A stretch of DNA of 60,610 bases, from NCBI GenBank assembly GCA_946625485.1, contig CAMOTB010000002.1, positions 1 through 60,610 of the forward strand, read 5' to 3'. Of this stretch, positions 26,424 to 34,847 are shown one piece after another. The notes below the pieces were generated by a model. It made no database searches and was not told the origin of the DNA. It saw nothing but the letters and a program-made list of their open reading frames with translations. This DNA comes from an uncultured Bacteroidales bacterium. GTDB lineage: Bacteria > Bacteroidota > Bacteroidia > Bacteroidales > UBA932. The position numbers and the translations under genes were made by a program. Positions within the stretch are counted from its first letter, which is position 1. Each line of letters begins with the position of its first letter.

Positions 26424-28310
26424 TTAGTCCATCTCGATGCCGTAAATGCAGAGTTTCTGCTCTCCGTCTCTCGTGGCGCCCTTGTACACGCCGAGGGCAA
26501 TCACGACATCCTGGCCCTTGTAGGCAGACAAGTCGTACACAAACTCAGCGTAGTCCTTCGGGTCGCCTGCTCCGGACTCGTGGAGGAATTGCCAGCAACC
26601 GTTCTCTGTAGCGCTTGCGCTCCGGGCCGTGTTGGAAACCGGATCGAGGGCTTTGGCCTGGCAGGTGGCGACCGGCACAACCGTCACGCGGAATACGGTT
26701 GGGGCCGTGCTTGAGAAGGTGCGCACGCGCAGGTGCAGTTTGTCATTTGCGTCTGTGATGGAGAAGCGGTTGTACAGGTAGCTTTCCGGGGTGTTGTAGT
26801 TGGCGTCGATGCCGCTGCGGGTCTTGATGGTGTAGCCTTCGCCGTTGATCGGTTCGACATCCTTGTTGACATACTGGAGCGTCCAGTTGACGGCCAGGTG
26901 GTTGGTCCCGGTCCACATGTTGTAGCCCTGCTGGCTCCAGGGATTGTGCTTGCGGCGGGCACTCTTTACGTCAGGCTGGCCGCCGCCGTCGATGTTGAGA
27001 TTGGAGTTCAGGCCGAGGTTCATGCCGGTGAAGGAGGTTTTTTCGTTGACCGTCATGGACGTGAGGTTCTCCTTGGTGAAGCAGCGCCAATTCGCGCCTT
27101 CGACGGGTGTGCCGGGGAGGGCGTCGTCGCCGCTGACAGCCGAAGGAGCGAAGCAGACGCGCCTCACGGGGAGGTGATAGTCACCGCCTGCCTGGGTGTA
27201 GTAGATGCCGAGGGCGATCACCACATCCTTGCCGACGAACTTGCTCAGGTCGAAAGAGTAGGAACTGTAGTTGCCGTCCCCGTGCGTCTTTTCACCGATC
27301 TTTTCGGGCTTGACTGCGCCGTCGGTGATATTGAGGACCTGCACGTCGAAGTGGATCGGGTCGGCTGCGGTCGCACTGTGGGTGCGGACCAGCGTGCTCA
27401 TGATCTTGTTGCCCTCGTCGATATGCTTGCGGCCGTAGAAGAAGGCGTTGAAGTTGTCGCCGTCTCCGCGTTTACCGTACCCTCCGTGGGTGACCAAGGC
27501 GCAGCCTTCCGCCTCATAGCGGTAGTGGCCGTAGGACTGCCAGGCGGACATGTAGCCGCAGGACCAGTCATTGATGCCGCCGAATCCGGTCGATCCGCGG
27601 TAGTTGTTGCCGTACCAGACTTCGGCGTCAGCGGCCTGCTGCCATGTCAGGCTCGGGAAGACGAAGCCGCCACCCAGACGGACGGTCGAAACGGTTGCAG
27701 TGCCGTCGATGAATTCGGAGAGCTTGACCTTTTTGGTATAGGAACTGCCGTCGGCCGTGGAATAGGTCAGGGTGTAGTCCTTCAGGGTCAGGCCTTCCAG
27801 CGCGAAAGAGCCATCCTCGCCCGTGGTTACGGAAATGACGCCGTTGGAGACTTGTACGCCGGGGAGCGGTTTTCCGTCGGCCGCGTTGAAAACGTATCCC
27901 TTGATGACGGCTTCTGAAAACTCGAGGCGGGGATTGATCTCGATGGTCCCGCCTTCGGTAAAGCGTGCGGCCTCCAGGGTGTAGGCCACGGTAGCGAATC
28001 CCTGTTTGGCAAATGTGATGAAACGCGCATTGGACGGCACCTCGGCGACGGAGAAGGATCCGTCAGCACCGGTCTTGGCCGTCTTGCGCACCTCCCGTTG
28101 GGCGTTGGTGCCCATGAAGGTCACATCCACATCGGCAAGCAGGTTGTCAAAGGTATCCATGACGGTACCTTTCACCGTCGCGGTTCCGATCACGCTGTCA
28201 TCCCAGGTCCCGGCCTCTTCCTTGAGGTCGTTGCAGGACAGGGCCAGGAGCGCGCTCAGCGCCGTAGCGGCAAAGAGAGTGAAGACTCTCAAATTCAGCT
28301 GATGCTTCAT
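26424..28310 (-). CDS. Surface lipoprotein with two CnaB-type domains and a duplicated beta-sandwich module
   Basis: A 628-residue lipoprotein (LSALLALSC). Two carboxypeptidase-regulatory-like beta domains come first: VKGTVMDTFDNLLADVDVTF to about residue 130, and IKGYVFNAADGKPLPGVQVS to about 210. Two similar modules follow, each closing with the same phrase: DLSKFVGKDVVIALGIYY and DLSAYKGQDVVIALGVYK. The modules look like jelly rolls and could bind glycan, making this a candidate surface glycan-binding protein. No catalytic motif was recognised. It lies 14 bases upstream of the GH76 gene. Confidence 0.75.
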   Translation of the reverse strand: MKHQLNLRVFTLFAATALSALLALSCNDLKEEAGTWDDSVIGTATVKGTVMDTFDNLLADVDVTFMGTNAQREVRKTAKTGADGSFSVAEVPSNARFITFAKQGFATVAYTLEAARFTEGGTIEINPRLEFSEAVIKGYVFNAADGKPLPGVQVSNGVISVTTGEDGSFALEGLTLKDYTLTYSTADGSSYTKKVKLSEFIDGTATVSTVRLGGGFVFPSLTWQQAADAEVWYGNNYRGSTGFGGINDWSCGYMSAWQSYGHYRYEAEGCALVTHGGYGKRGDGDNFNAFFYGRKHIDEGNKIMSTLVRTHSATAADPIHFDVQVLNITDGAVKPEKIGEKTHGDGNYSSYSFDLSKFVGKDVVIALGIYYTQAGGDYHLPVRRVCFAPSAVSGDDALPGTPVEGANWRCFTKENLTSMTVNEKTSFTGMNLGLNSNLNIDGGGQPDVKSARRKHNPWSQQGYNMWTGTNHLAVNWTLQYVNKDVEPINGEGYTIKTRSGIDANYNTPESYLYNRFSITDANDKLHLRVRTFSSTAPTVFRVTVVPVATCQAKALDPVSNTARSASATENGCWQFLHESGAGDPKDYAEFVYDLSAYKGQDVVIALGVYKGATRDGEQKLCIYGIEMD

Positions 28311-28346
28311 GGTTTGTTTGGTTTGTGTTATGAATGGGTGAATAGA

Positions 28347-30257
28347 TTATTTGATGGTTGCCAGGTATTTGATGGTCTGGTCCTTGCGCTCGGCCATCCG
28401 CAGGCGCCAGATCAGTTCCTGCATGGAAACGGCCTGGAACTTCGGATTGCTGCTGAGGGCGCTCTTGCACATGGCGGCGGCATCCCCGGCCTTCCGCTCG
28501 TCGAATTCGCTCCAGGCATGGACGCAGACGGTGGAGAAGCTTTGCTCGGCGGTCTCATAGGCTTTCATGCTGTCCGCGACGCCGGCCGGTGTCGTCTGGC
28601 CCTGCCAGATCATGTATTTGGCCGTGATACAGGGGATATCATAGCCTGCCTTGTTGGTCAGCCAGATGATCTTGCCACTGCCGCCCGTGTAGGGTGAATA
28701 CTGTACGGCCGTGATCCCCTCCAACTGGTCGTTGGCATCCACAAAGGCTTGCAGAGCCTCCTTGGTCTTGGTGGATGCCAGGTCCTTGGCCATCACGTGC
28801 AGGACCTTGATGCCGTGCTGGCGCATGTGGGCGGCGGTCCGCTGGGCGAGGATCTTGAGGTTCTCCGCGCGGTGGCTGGCGCTCGTACCGGTCGTGCTGT
28901 AGGTATCGACATAGAAATAGCCGCCGCCGAAGGTCTCCATGATGGTGCATTCCGGAGAAGGCTGCTTCTGGACCAGGTAGGGCAGACGCGTCGGCATCAG
29001 CTGGGTCAGGGACTGGGTCCCGATCTCGATGGCGATCTTCGTGGATGAGGAACTGGGAATGCAGTAGTAGTTGTCCTCGAAGTTGTCCGTGATGATGTAC
29101 TGGTAGTTGTCGCCGTCCGTCAGGAAGAAGGAATAGAAGTTCTTCTTCTTCCCGTAGTCGATGCTGCGGGGGTTGATGGACTTGAATCGCTCGCTGCTCT
29201 GGCGCGTCTTGTAGTAGCGGGAAGTGAGGTTCTCGTTGTAGCTCCAGTCTGCGGCGAGCATCAGATGGCCGTGGCGCGACACGCGGTCCACGAAGACATC
29301 TTCACCTACGCCCTGCTCCCAGCCGAGGACCTGCGAGTTGGGCTTCAGCCAGTCGAGGACCTGGTCGAACAGTTCGACATTCTGTCCTGAGCCGGGATTC
29401 TCCCATTGTTTGTTGAGGTTGAGGATGAACAGGTTGTTCATGATGGCGTAGTCGCGCAGTTCTCCGCATTTGACCGGCATCACGACGAGGCAGTCGTTGC
29501 TGCACCGGTCCTTGAAGCTGTCGAAAGCCTGCTGAAGCGTCATCTTGCTGCAGTCGTACTTCATTGTATAGCCTGCGGCGTTGAAATAGGCAGAGTCCCG
29601 TACGTCGACGATGATGGAGTTGTAGACGTGTGACGCAACCGTGGCTACGTTGCCGCTCTCCGGGTTCCGGACCAGGTCGGTCAGGACATAGCCGTCGAAC
29701 AGGTGCTTGACGGTGACAGGGTATCCGTTCCAGGTCCCGTATTCCTTGGTGGCCAGCTCGAGAGCCGTCTGGCGGCCGATCTGGCGGGTGGTCCCGTCCA
29801 GTTCATCCTGTTCGGCTTTGTAACCCCGGCCTCCGGCTTCGATCCAGATGCCGATGTTGGTCTTGCCTTCCGCGCAGGCCCGGTTGACCAAACCGGCGAT
29901 GGACTGCATCAGCAGGTAGTTCTGAAGGCCGGTCTCTACTCCGGTCCGTCCGGGGTCTTCCCGGCCGCCGTAGTCCTGATAGACCATGTACCAGTAGAGC
30001 TCCGGTTTGATTTTGGGCTCGGGGAGATAGAACTGCCCGGCATCTTTAACAGGGTCGTAAAGGTCTGCGTAGTTGACGGCATCCGGATTGGACTCTGGCA
30101 GGACGAAATCGCTGCCGGGATCGGGAGTCGGGGAAGGATCCGTTTTTCCGCCATCTTCCGTAGTCCCTCCTGTTACGTTGATTACCTCCGGTTCTTTATC
30201 ACAACCGGTCAGGATTGCCATGATCAAAAGCAATGAAGTCAGGAAACGAAGTTTCAT
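28347..30257 (-). CDS. GxGYxYP-like family lipoprotein, divergent copy
   Basis: First gene of the GH76 locus, 636 residues from the chosen start. MKLRFLTSLLLIMAILTGC is a lipoprotein signal; the track's extra 14 residues are not needed. The region SIAGLVNRACAEGKTNIGIW corresponds to the N-terminal GxGYxYP domain. FFLTDGDNYQYIITDNF and METFGGGYFYVDTYS correspond to the C-terminal domain, but the name-giving motif has become GGGYFYVD. The family is common in Bacteroidota glycan loci; its activity is unknown to me. A second, closer member lies at 32970-34847, in another locus. Confidence 0.7.
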   Translation of the reverse strand: MKLRFLTSLLLIMAILTGCDKEPEVINVTGGTTEDGGKTDPSPTPDPGSDFVLPESNPDAVNYADLYDPVKDAGQFYLPEPKIKPELYWYMVYQDYGGREDPGRTGVETGLQNYLLMQSIAGLVNRACAEGKTNIGIWIEAGGRGYKAEQDELDGTTRQIGRQTALELATKEYGTWNGYPVTVKHLFDGYVLTDLVRNPESGNVATVASHVYNSIIVDVRDSAYFNAAGYTMKYDCSKMTLQQAFDSFKDRCSNDCLVVMPVKCGELRDYAIMNNLFILNLNKQWENPGSGQNVELFDQVLDWLKPNSQVLGWEQGVGEDVFVDRVSRHGHLMLAADWSYNENLTSRYYKTRQSSERFKSINPRSIDYGKKKNFYSFFLTDGDNYQYIITDNFEDNYYCIPSSSSTKIAIEIGTQSLTQLMPTRLPYLVQKQPSPECTIMETFGGGYFYVDTYSTTGTSASHRAENLKILAQRTAAHMRQHGIKVLHVMAKDLASTKTKEALQAFVDANDQLEGITAVQYSPYTGGSGKIIWLTNKAGYDIPCITAKYMIWQGQTTPAGVADSMKAYETAEQSFSTVCVHAWSEFDERKAGDAAAMCKSALSSNPKFQAVSMQELIWRLRMAERKDQTIKYLATIK

Positions 30258-30320
30258 ATCGGATATCTTAAGGTTTTCTTGATGTCTTCTAATTTTCAAG
30301 TTTGAATTTCGTGGGGGGTG

Positions 30321-30371
30321 GGTTAAGAATTGTATTAATTAACGGTTAATTTTTAAAATAAAATGGGTTAA
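30321..30371. promoter_or_regulatory. Three GGTTAA direct repeats at about two helical turns, candidate operator
   Basis: GGTTAA occurs at 30321, 30344 and 30366, spaced 23 and 22 bases. The middle copy is part of a palindrome ATTAAC-G-GTTAAT (30338-30350). They lie in the 156-base gap between the divergent GH76 locus and the winged-helix regulator gene. Evenly phased direct repeats are how OmpR/SARP-type winged-helix proteins bind. No convincing TAnnTTTG box was found for either gene in this gap. Confidence 0.45.
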
Positions 30372-30413
30372 TCTGCCCAAAATATACTATCTTCACCCCA
30401 AAAAGATACCCAG

Positions 30414-32933
30414 ATGAGAAGTCGTCCTGTCATACGTCTCTTTGTTTTGCTGGTGTTGTTCCTCCTGCCGGGGACCGTTCAGGCTCAGGGGCTTCGCCTG
30501 CGCGGGCTTGAGAGCACGATCGGTGAACGCTCCTCACTGGAGGTGTTCCCTTATCTGAGGCCTTCCTTCCGGGATACCCTTTCCCTTCGATTCGAAGTCC
30601 GTCTGGAGGCCGACCGTTTCGGCTTGGGCTATTTATGCCGGATAGAAACGGACCCGGAGCATCTGGCGCCGGTAATCAATCTGCTGTTTGAGCGGGTTTC
30701 CGATACTTGGGTGATCCGTATCATCTGGGAAGGGCAGCGTTTCCTGGCAAGCCTGCCGGTATCTTCGTCTGATCTGATGACCGGACGTTGGTTTTCGATG
30801 GCCGTCCTGCTAGATCTGGAGCATGATTCCGTGTCGCTGTCCGTTGATGGCCGCTTGAGTGTGACAGGAATCGTCGATCTGCCTTCTCGGATTCGTCCTC
30901 GGATTGTCTTTGGACGGTCCGGCGACCTGACGGACGTACTTCCTGTTTCTCTTCGGAATCTCCGGATCTCGGGCTGCCGGAGAGCGTTCTTTTTCCCGCT
31001 GGCTGAGGCGAATGGCAGCTATGCCCATGGATCCGGACGGCTTATTCCCGCTGAGGTGACCAATCCGTATTGGCTGAGAGAGGATGCGTCTCGTTGGAAG
31101 CCTTTTTTCTCCCACTCTTCTCCTTTGTATCAATGTGTGGGCTATGATGTTTCCCGTCATCAGTTGTGGAGCTTTTCCCGTGATTCGCTCCATTTGATTT
31201 CATTGTCCCGTCAAGGCCGTACCGATTCGCGTTTTGAGGAGCCCTGTCCAGTCCCAATAACATTAGGTACCAGTTTCGTGGATTCCCGGACACGTAACCT
31301 GTATGTCTATGAGATGTATCAGACTGGTGAGCAGATTGCACATGGGACGCCTTCCTTTGCCCGGCTGTCTCCCGGAAGCCTTTCTTGGGAAGCACTAGGT
31401 ACGGATGCGTTCCCCATCCAATATCATCACCACAACGAATATGTTGATGCGGATTCTTCCCGCTTGCTTGTTTTCGGTGGTTACGGCTTCCGGAAGTACA
31501 ACGGAGATTTTTTCTGTATTACCTATGATCCCGAAGGATCTGATCCTTTGCGGTGGAAAATGCTTCCAAAGGTGCATGGCGACCCCTTGTGGCCTCGTTT
31601 TCTGGGTGCGATGGGATACGATCCGGCAGACGGGAAACTCTATGTTTTCGGAGGGAAGGGAAATGAAAGCGGGGAGCAGATCGTCGGTGCCCAGTATCTG
31701 TATTCCCTGCATAGCGTCGATCCCGAAACCATGGAGTGCCGGAAATTGTGGCAGATTCCTTGGTCGGGAGACAATATCGTGACAGGTCGCGGGATGGTCA
31801 TAGACGGAACGGGGCATTTTTATGTGCTGGGCTATTGCGAAGCTTATACCCAGACCCGTCTGCAACTGTACCGCTTCTCGATGACTGATGGTTCGTTTGA
31901 GATCCTTGCCGACCCAATCCCGTTTTATTCGGACCGGATTTCCTGCCTGGCCAACCTGCATTTCGATCCGGAACTCTCAAAGATGATCGCGGTGGTGGAG
32001 GAATCCAAGGATGACATCCGCTCCCATGTCGCCGCTTATATCCTGGATTATCCGCCCCAGCCGGCCGTGTTCCAGCCCAATGATATCCGGATCCGTCGTG
32101 TGCCGCTGCTGGCTTGGTTGTCCGGATTCCTTTTCTTGCTGTGTCTTATTCTCGGGATCCGTTATTTCCGGATCCGGTCACGCCGGGTTAGTAATCCTTT
32201 GTCTTTGCCGGAGGATGACCCCCGTCCCAACAGTGTCCTTCTCTTCGGCGGCATCACGATGCGAGACCGTGCGGGGAGGGATATAACGGCACAGTTTACA
32301 GGTAAGATCCGCCAGATGTTCTGCATCCTGCTGCGGCGCGGGGAGCAAGGCATGTCGTCCAAGCACATGAGCAGCGTCTTGTGGCCGGACCGGGCAGAGG
32401 GGGAGACGAAAAATGTCCGTGGCGTGACGGTCAACAAGTTACGCAAACTGCTCTCCCAGATGGATGGCATTACCGTCGTGTCGCGCGAGAAACGCTTCTT
32501 CCTGGAGATGAAGAAGCCCTTCCGCTGTGATTATGTCCGCTTCAACGAGATCCTTTCCGACCGGCATCCCGACATGGACCGGCTGATCCGTATCGTAGCA
32601 CGCGGACCGTTCCTGATGGAGGAAACCGATCCCGTGTATGATAAAATGAAGGAGACTGTCGAAGGACAGATCGACCGCGTGATGACAGCGGAATTGCCGC
32701 GCCGCTATTCCCTGCGGCAGTTCTCGGCTTGCCTGACTTGCGCCAATATCCTGTTTGATCTGGATCCCCTGAACGAAGAAGCCCTTTCCTATTCCATCCG
32801 GTCCCTGCTGGCGATGGAGAAAGACGAGGACGCAAAAGCCCTGTACACGCGCTTCATCACGCGGTACAGGAAAGATTACGGCGAGGAGTATCCCCAGAGC
32901 TACGAGACCCTTTCGGGCCTCCGCCAGGAGTGA
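30414..32933 (+). CDS. Membrane-spanning SARP-like regulator with LamG-like and Kelch-like periplasmic domains
   Basis: A one-piece sensor-regulator of 839 residues. Signal peptide 1-25 (FVLLVLFLLPGTVQA); a concanavalin/LamG-like beta domain about 30-200; Kelch-like blades such as RLLVFGGYGFRKYNGDFF and GKLYVFGGKGNESGEQ about 230-550; one membrane helix about 562-582 (WLSGFLFLLCLILGIRYF); then a cytosolic winged-helix domain about 605-698 with SSKHMSSVLWPDRAEGETKNVRGVTVNKLRKLL, as in SARP/AfsR-type activators, and a helical C-terminal domain like their activation domain. It should sense a glycan or envelope ligand outside and bind DNA inside. It is divergent from the GH76 locus, the likely target. 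It is not an HTCS, ECF/anti-sigma or SusR-type regulator, the usual choices for such loci. Base composition is more A+T-rich than its neighbours. Confidence 0.82.
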   Translation: MRSRPVIRLFVLLVLFLLPGTVQAQGLRLRGLESTIGERSSLEVFPYLRPSFRDTLSLRFEVRLEADRFGLGYLCRIETDPEHLAPVINLLFERVSDTWVIRIIWEGQRFLASLPVSSSDLMTGRWFSMAVLLDLEHDSVSLSVDGRLSVTGIVDLPSRIRPRIVFGRSGDLTDVLPVSLRNLRISGCRRAFFFPLAEANGSYAHGSGRLIPAEVTNPYWLREDASRWKPFFSHSSPLYQCVGYDVSRHQLWSFSRDSLHLISLSRQGRTDSRFEEPCPVPITLGTSFVDSRTRNLYVYEMYQTGEQIAHGTPSFARLSPGSLSWEALGTDAFPIQYHHHNEYVDADSSRLLVFGGYGFRKYNGDFFCITYDPEGSDPLRWKMLPKVHGDPLWPRFLGAMGYDPADGKLYVFGGKGNESGEQIVGAQYLYSLHSVDPETMECRKLWQIPWSGDNIVTGRGMVIDGTGHFYVLGYCEAYTQTRLQLYRFSMTDGSFEILADPIPFYSDRISCLANLHFDPELSKMIAVVEESKDDIRSHVAAYILDYPPQPAVFQPNDIRIRRVPLLAWLSGFLFLLCLILGIRYFRIRSRRVSNPLSLPEDDPRPNSVLLFGGITMRDRAGRDITAQFTGKIRQMFCILLRRGEQGMSSKHMSSVLWPDRAEGETKNVRGVTVNKLRKLLSQMDGITVVSREKRFFLEMKKPFRCDYVRFNEILSDRHPDMDRLIRIVARGPFLMEETDPVYDKMKETVEGQIDRVMTAELPRRYSLRQFSACLTCANILFDLDPLNEEALSYSIRSLLAMEKDEDAKALYTRFITRYRKDYGEEYPQSYETLSGLRQE

Positions 32934-32969
32934 GGCCCGGGCCTTTTCGGTCAGTTCTCGCAGGGTCGT

Positions 32970-34847
32970 TTATTGCTGCTCCAGATAATAGCGCAGGAGT
33001 TCGAAGTAGGAGGGCGCGTCGAGGACGACGTAGTTTTTGCTCTGCGCTTCGATGTACTCCTTGACGCCGGCGTGCCAGGTGGGGGATTTCAGGATGGTAC
33101 GGATCCAGTAGAAGGGGAACTCCGGATGCTGGCTGAGCATGGAGACGGCCTTTTGGCCCGCGTCTTCGATCCGCGTGTCGCCGATGCTGGCGCCGCTGCA
33201 ACGCAGGATGGGCATCCCGTCCACCAGCATTGCCTGCCGGCCGTCCGGAAGCTTCTGGGGGCCGATGCCGTTGGGACTGAAGCTCGCATAGCTCTTGAAT
33301 CCTTCCAGGGACATGCCGGGGCCGTTGCCGTCGATGACAAAGCCCGTCACGCTGAGTCCCCACTGCTTGAAGAAGGGCTTGTTGTGCTCCGCCCAGGCAG
33401 TTACGCCCGAAGGTAGGCCGCTGACGGGCCGGGGTTCTTCGAGCATCCCGGGATTGAGATAGCCCGCCCCATTGTCCCCGGCCGCGAAGTAATCGGCCTC
33501 CGTCGCCGTCGAGCGCAGGTAGTCCATCACCATCGGAGCACGGCGCGCGAGGGACGGGTTGATGCTCCACATCATCGGGACCGTCCCCCGGGCGGGATCC
33601 TCCCAGAGCAGCGGCATCTGCTGGTAGATCCAGGCTGCGGCATCGTAGTCGCCTACATAGAACAGGATGAATTTCTTGGTCGAACTGACCTTCCCGTTGG
33701 AGAGGATCAGGCCCTTGGCTTTCAGGTCTTCCACCGTCGTCCAGCCTTGGGGATACTCCGGCTTGACGGGGTAGTGCTGCCAGAAAGAGGCGTTGGCCAT
33801 CGCGCCGAGCGAAGCGGCGTCGGCATCCTTGTAGGCATTGTAGGCGCTCAGGAGCTTAACGGTTTCCCATTCGGTCTGGGCGGCTTCGTGCTTGCTCTTG
33901 TACGTTACGCGGCTGTTGTTGGAGTATTTGTGCGCCCAGGGTGCAAAGCCTCCAACGTGGCAGAAACGCGTCCCGCCATTGAGCTTGTAAATCTCGCTGA
34001 AGATGGACTGGAACATCGCCCGGTCGCCGTTGCCCTCGGTCGGGGCGTCGGAGGCCGGCTCGTCGTCCCAGGGCGAAAGGTCGAAGAAAAAGCCCTTATG
34101 GGAGACGAAATAGTCGTGGTTGGTGAGCTGGTGGTGGTTCATGCCGGCGTTGCCGGGAGCCGTCATCCAGTACTGGTCGATGTAGTAGGCGGCCGTCTCG
34201 CCGCTGCACTTGCCGGTCTTCAGGTAGTTGTCCACGGCCCAGCGGTAGGGCTCCAGCTTGGTGTGGAACTTGGAACTCCCGTCCTCGTTGACCAGCCAGA
34301 CCTTGACCGGATAGTCCCGGGCTGTCAGGCGGGTGTAGATGCTGCCCGGTCGGGGGTCATAGCGCACGGCGACGAGATTATCGGCGCCTGCGACAGTGGA
34401 AGCGACGTTGGAGGTTGATGCGATCGCCGGATCATAGACGACTAGGCCCTGGATCTTGTCGTGGAATGCGTCCAGCACCTTGACCGGGTCGTACATCGTG
34501 ACGACATTCCGGCCGTCGAGCCATTTGCCGTCCCCGACGCATTTGTCCCACCAAAAGTCGTCCACGTTGATCCCGTTGGCGACGACATACTTGATATAGA
34601 GCCGGGGTTCGTCCCGGTTGACGATGCCTTGCAGGGTCGCGGCCAGGTGCATCGTTTCCCAGAGCCGCACGACACCGACCGAGTCGCGGGAGGTGATCTC
34701 CCGCCAGCGGTTCATGTCCAGGACGACGATGTCACCGTCGTGGATCTCGGGGGCGGAGGCCGGCGTGAAGTCGACCGTGGGTTGGCATCCGCAGGCCGCG
34801 AGCAGGGCGGCCAGGGCACAGCAGAGTATCTTAGTTCCAGCCTTCAT
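32970..34847 (-). CDS. GxGYxYP-family lipoprotein
   Basis: A 625-residue lipoprotein (ALLAACGC). The N-terminal domain has LQGIVNRDEPRLYI and the C-terminal domain has FYVGDYDAAAWIYQQMPLLW, WSINPSLARRAPMVMDYL and GDNGAGYLNPGM, which is the GxGYxYP motif with small changes. The family name describes only this motif; I know of no proven reaction, though its placement with SusC/D genes suggests glycan processing or binding. It is the last gene of its operon and overlaps the SusD end by 17 bases, implying translational coupling. It is convergent with the SARP-like regulator, 36 bases apart, with no convincing terminator. Confidence 0.85.
   Translation of the reverse strand: MKAGTKILCCALAALLAACGCQPTVDFTPASAPEIHDGDIVVLDMNRWREITSRDSVGVVRLWETMHLAATLQGIVNRDEPRLYIKYVVANGINVDDFWWDKCVGDGKWLDGRNVVTMYDPVKVLDAFHDKIQGLVVYDPAIASTSNVASTVAGADNLVAVRYDPRPGSIYTRLTARDYPVKVWLVNEDGSSKFHTKLEPYRWAVDNYLKTGKCSGETAAYYIDQYWMTAPGNAGMNHHQLTNHDYFVSHKGFFFDLSPWDDEPASDAPTEGNGDRAMFQSIFSEIYKLNGGTRFCHVGGFAPWAHKYSNNSRVTYKSKHEAAQTEWETVKLLSAYNAYKDADAASLGAMANASFWQHYPVKPEYPQGWTTVEDLKAKGLILSNGKVSSTKKFILFYVGDYDAAAWIYQQMPLLWEDPARGTVPMMWSINPSLARRAPMVMDYLRSTATEADYFAAGDNGAGYLNPGMLEEPRPVSGLPSGVTAWAEHNKPFFKQWGLSVTGFVIDGNGPGMSLEGFKSYASFSPNGIGPQKLPDGRQAMLVDGMPILRCSGASIGDTRIEDAGQKAVSMLSQHPEFPFYWIRTILKSPTWHAGVKEYIEAQSKNYVVLDAPSYFELLRYYLEQQ

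Noticed and set aside
30375-30395. Possible -7 boxes near CAAAATATA and TATCTTCA
   Set aside because: Neither fits TAnnTTTG without two or more mismatches or an extra base.
32935-32948. Palindrome AGGCCCGGGCCT followed by Ts as a terminator
   Set aside because: The palindrome has no loop bases, so a stable hairpin would lose most of its stem; evidence is too weak to call.
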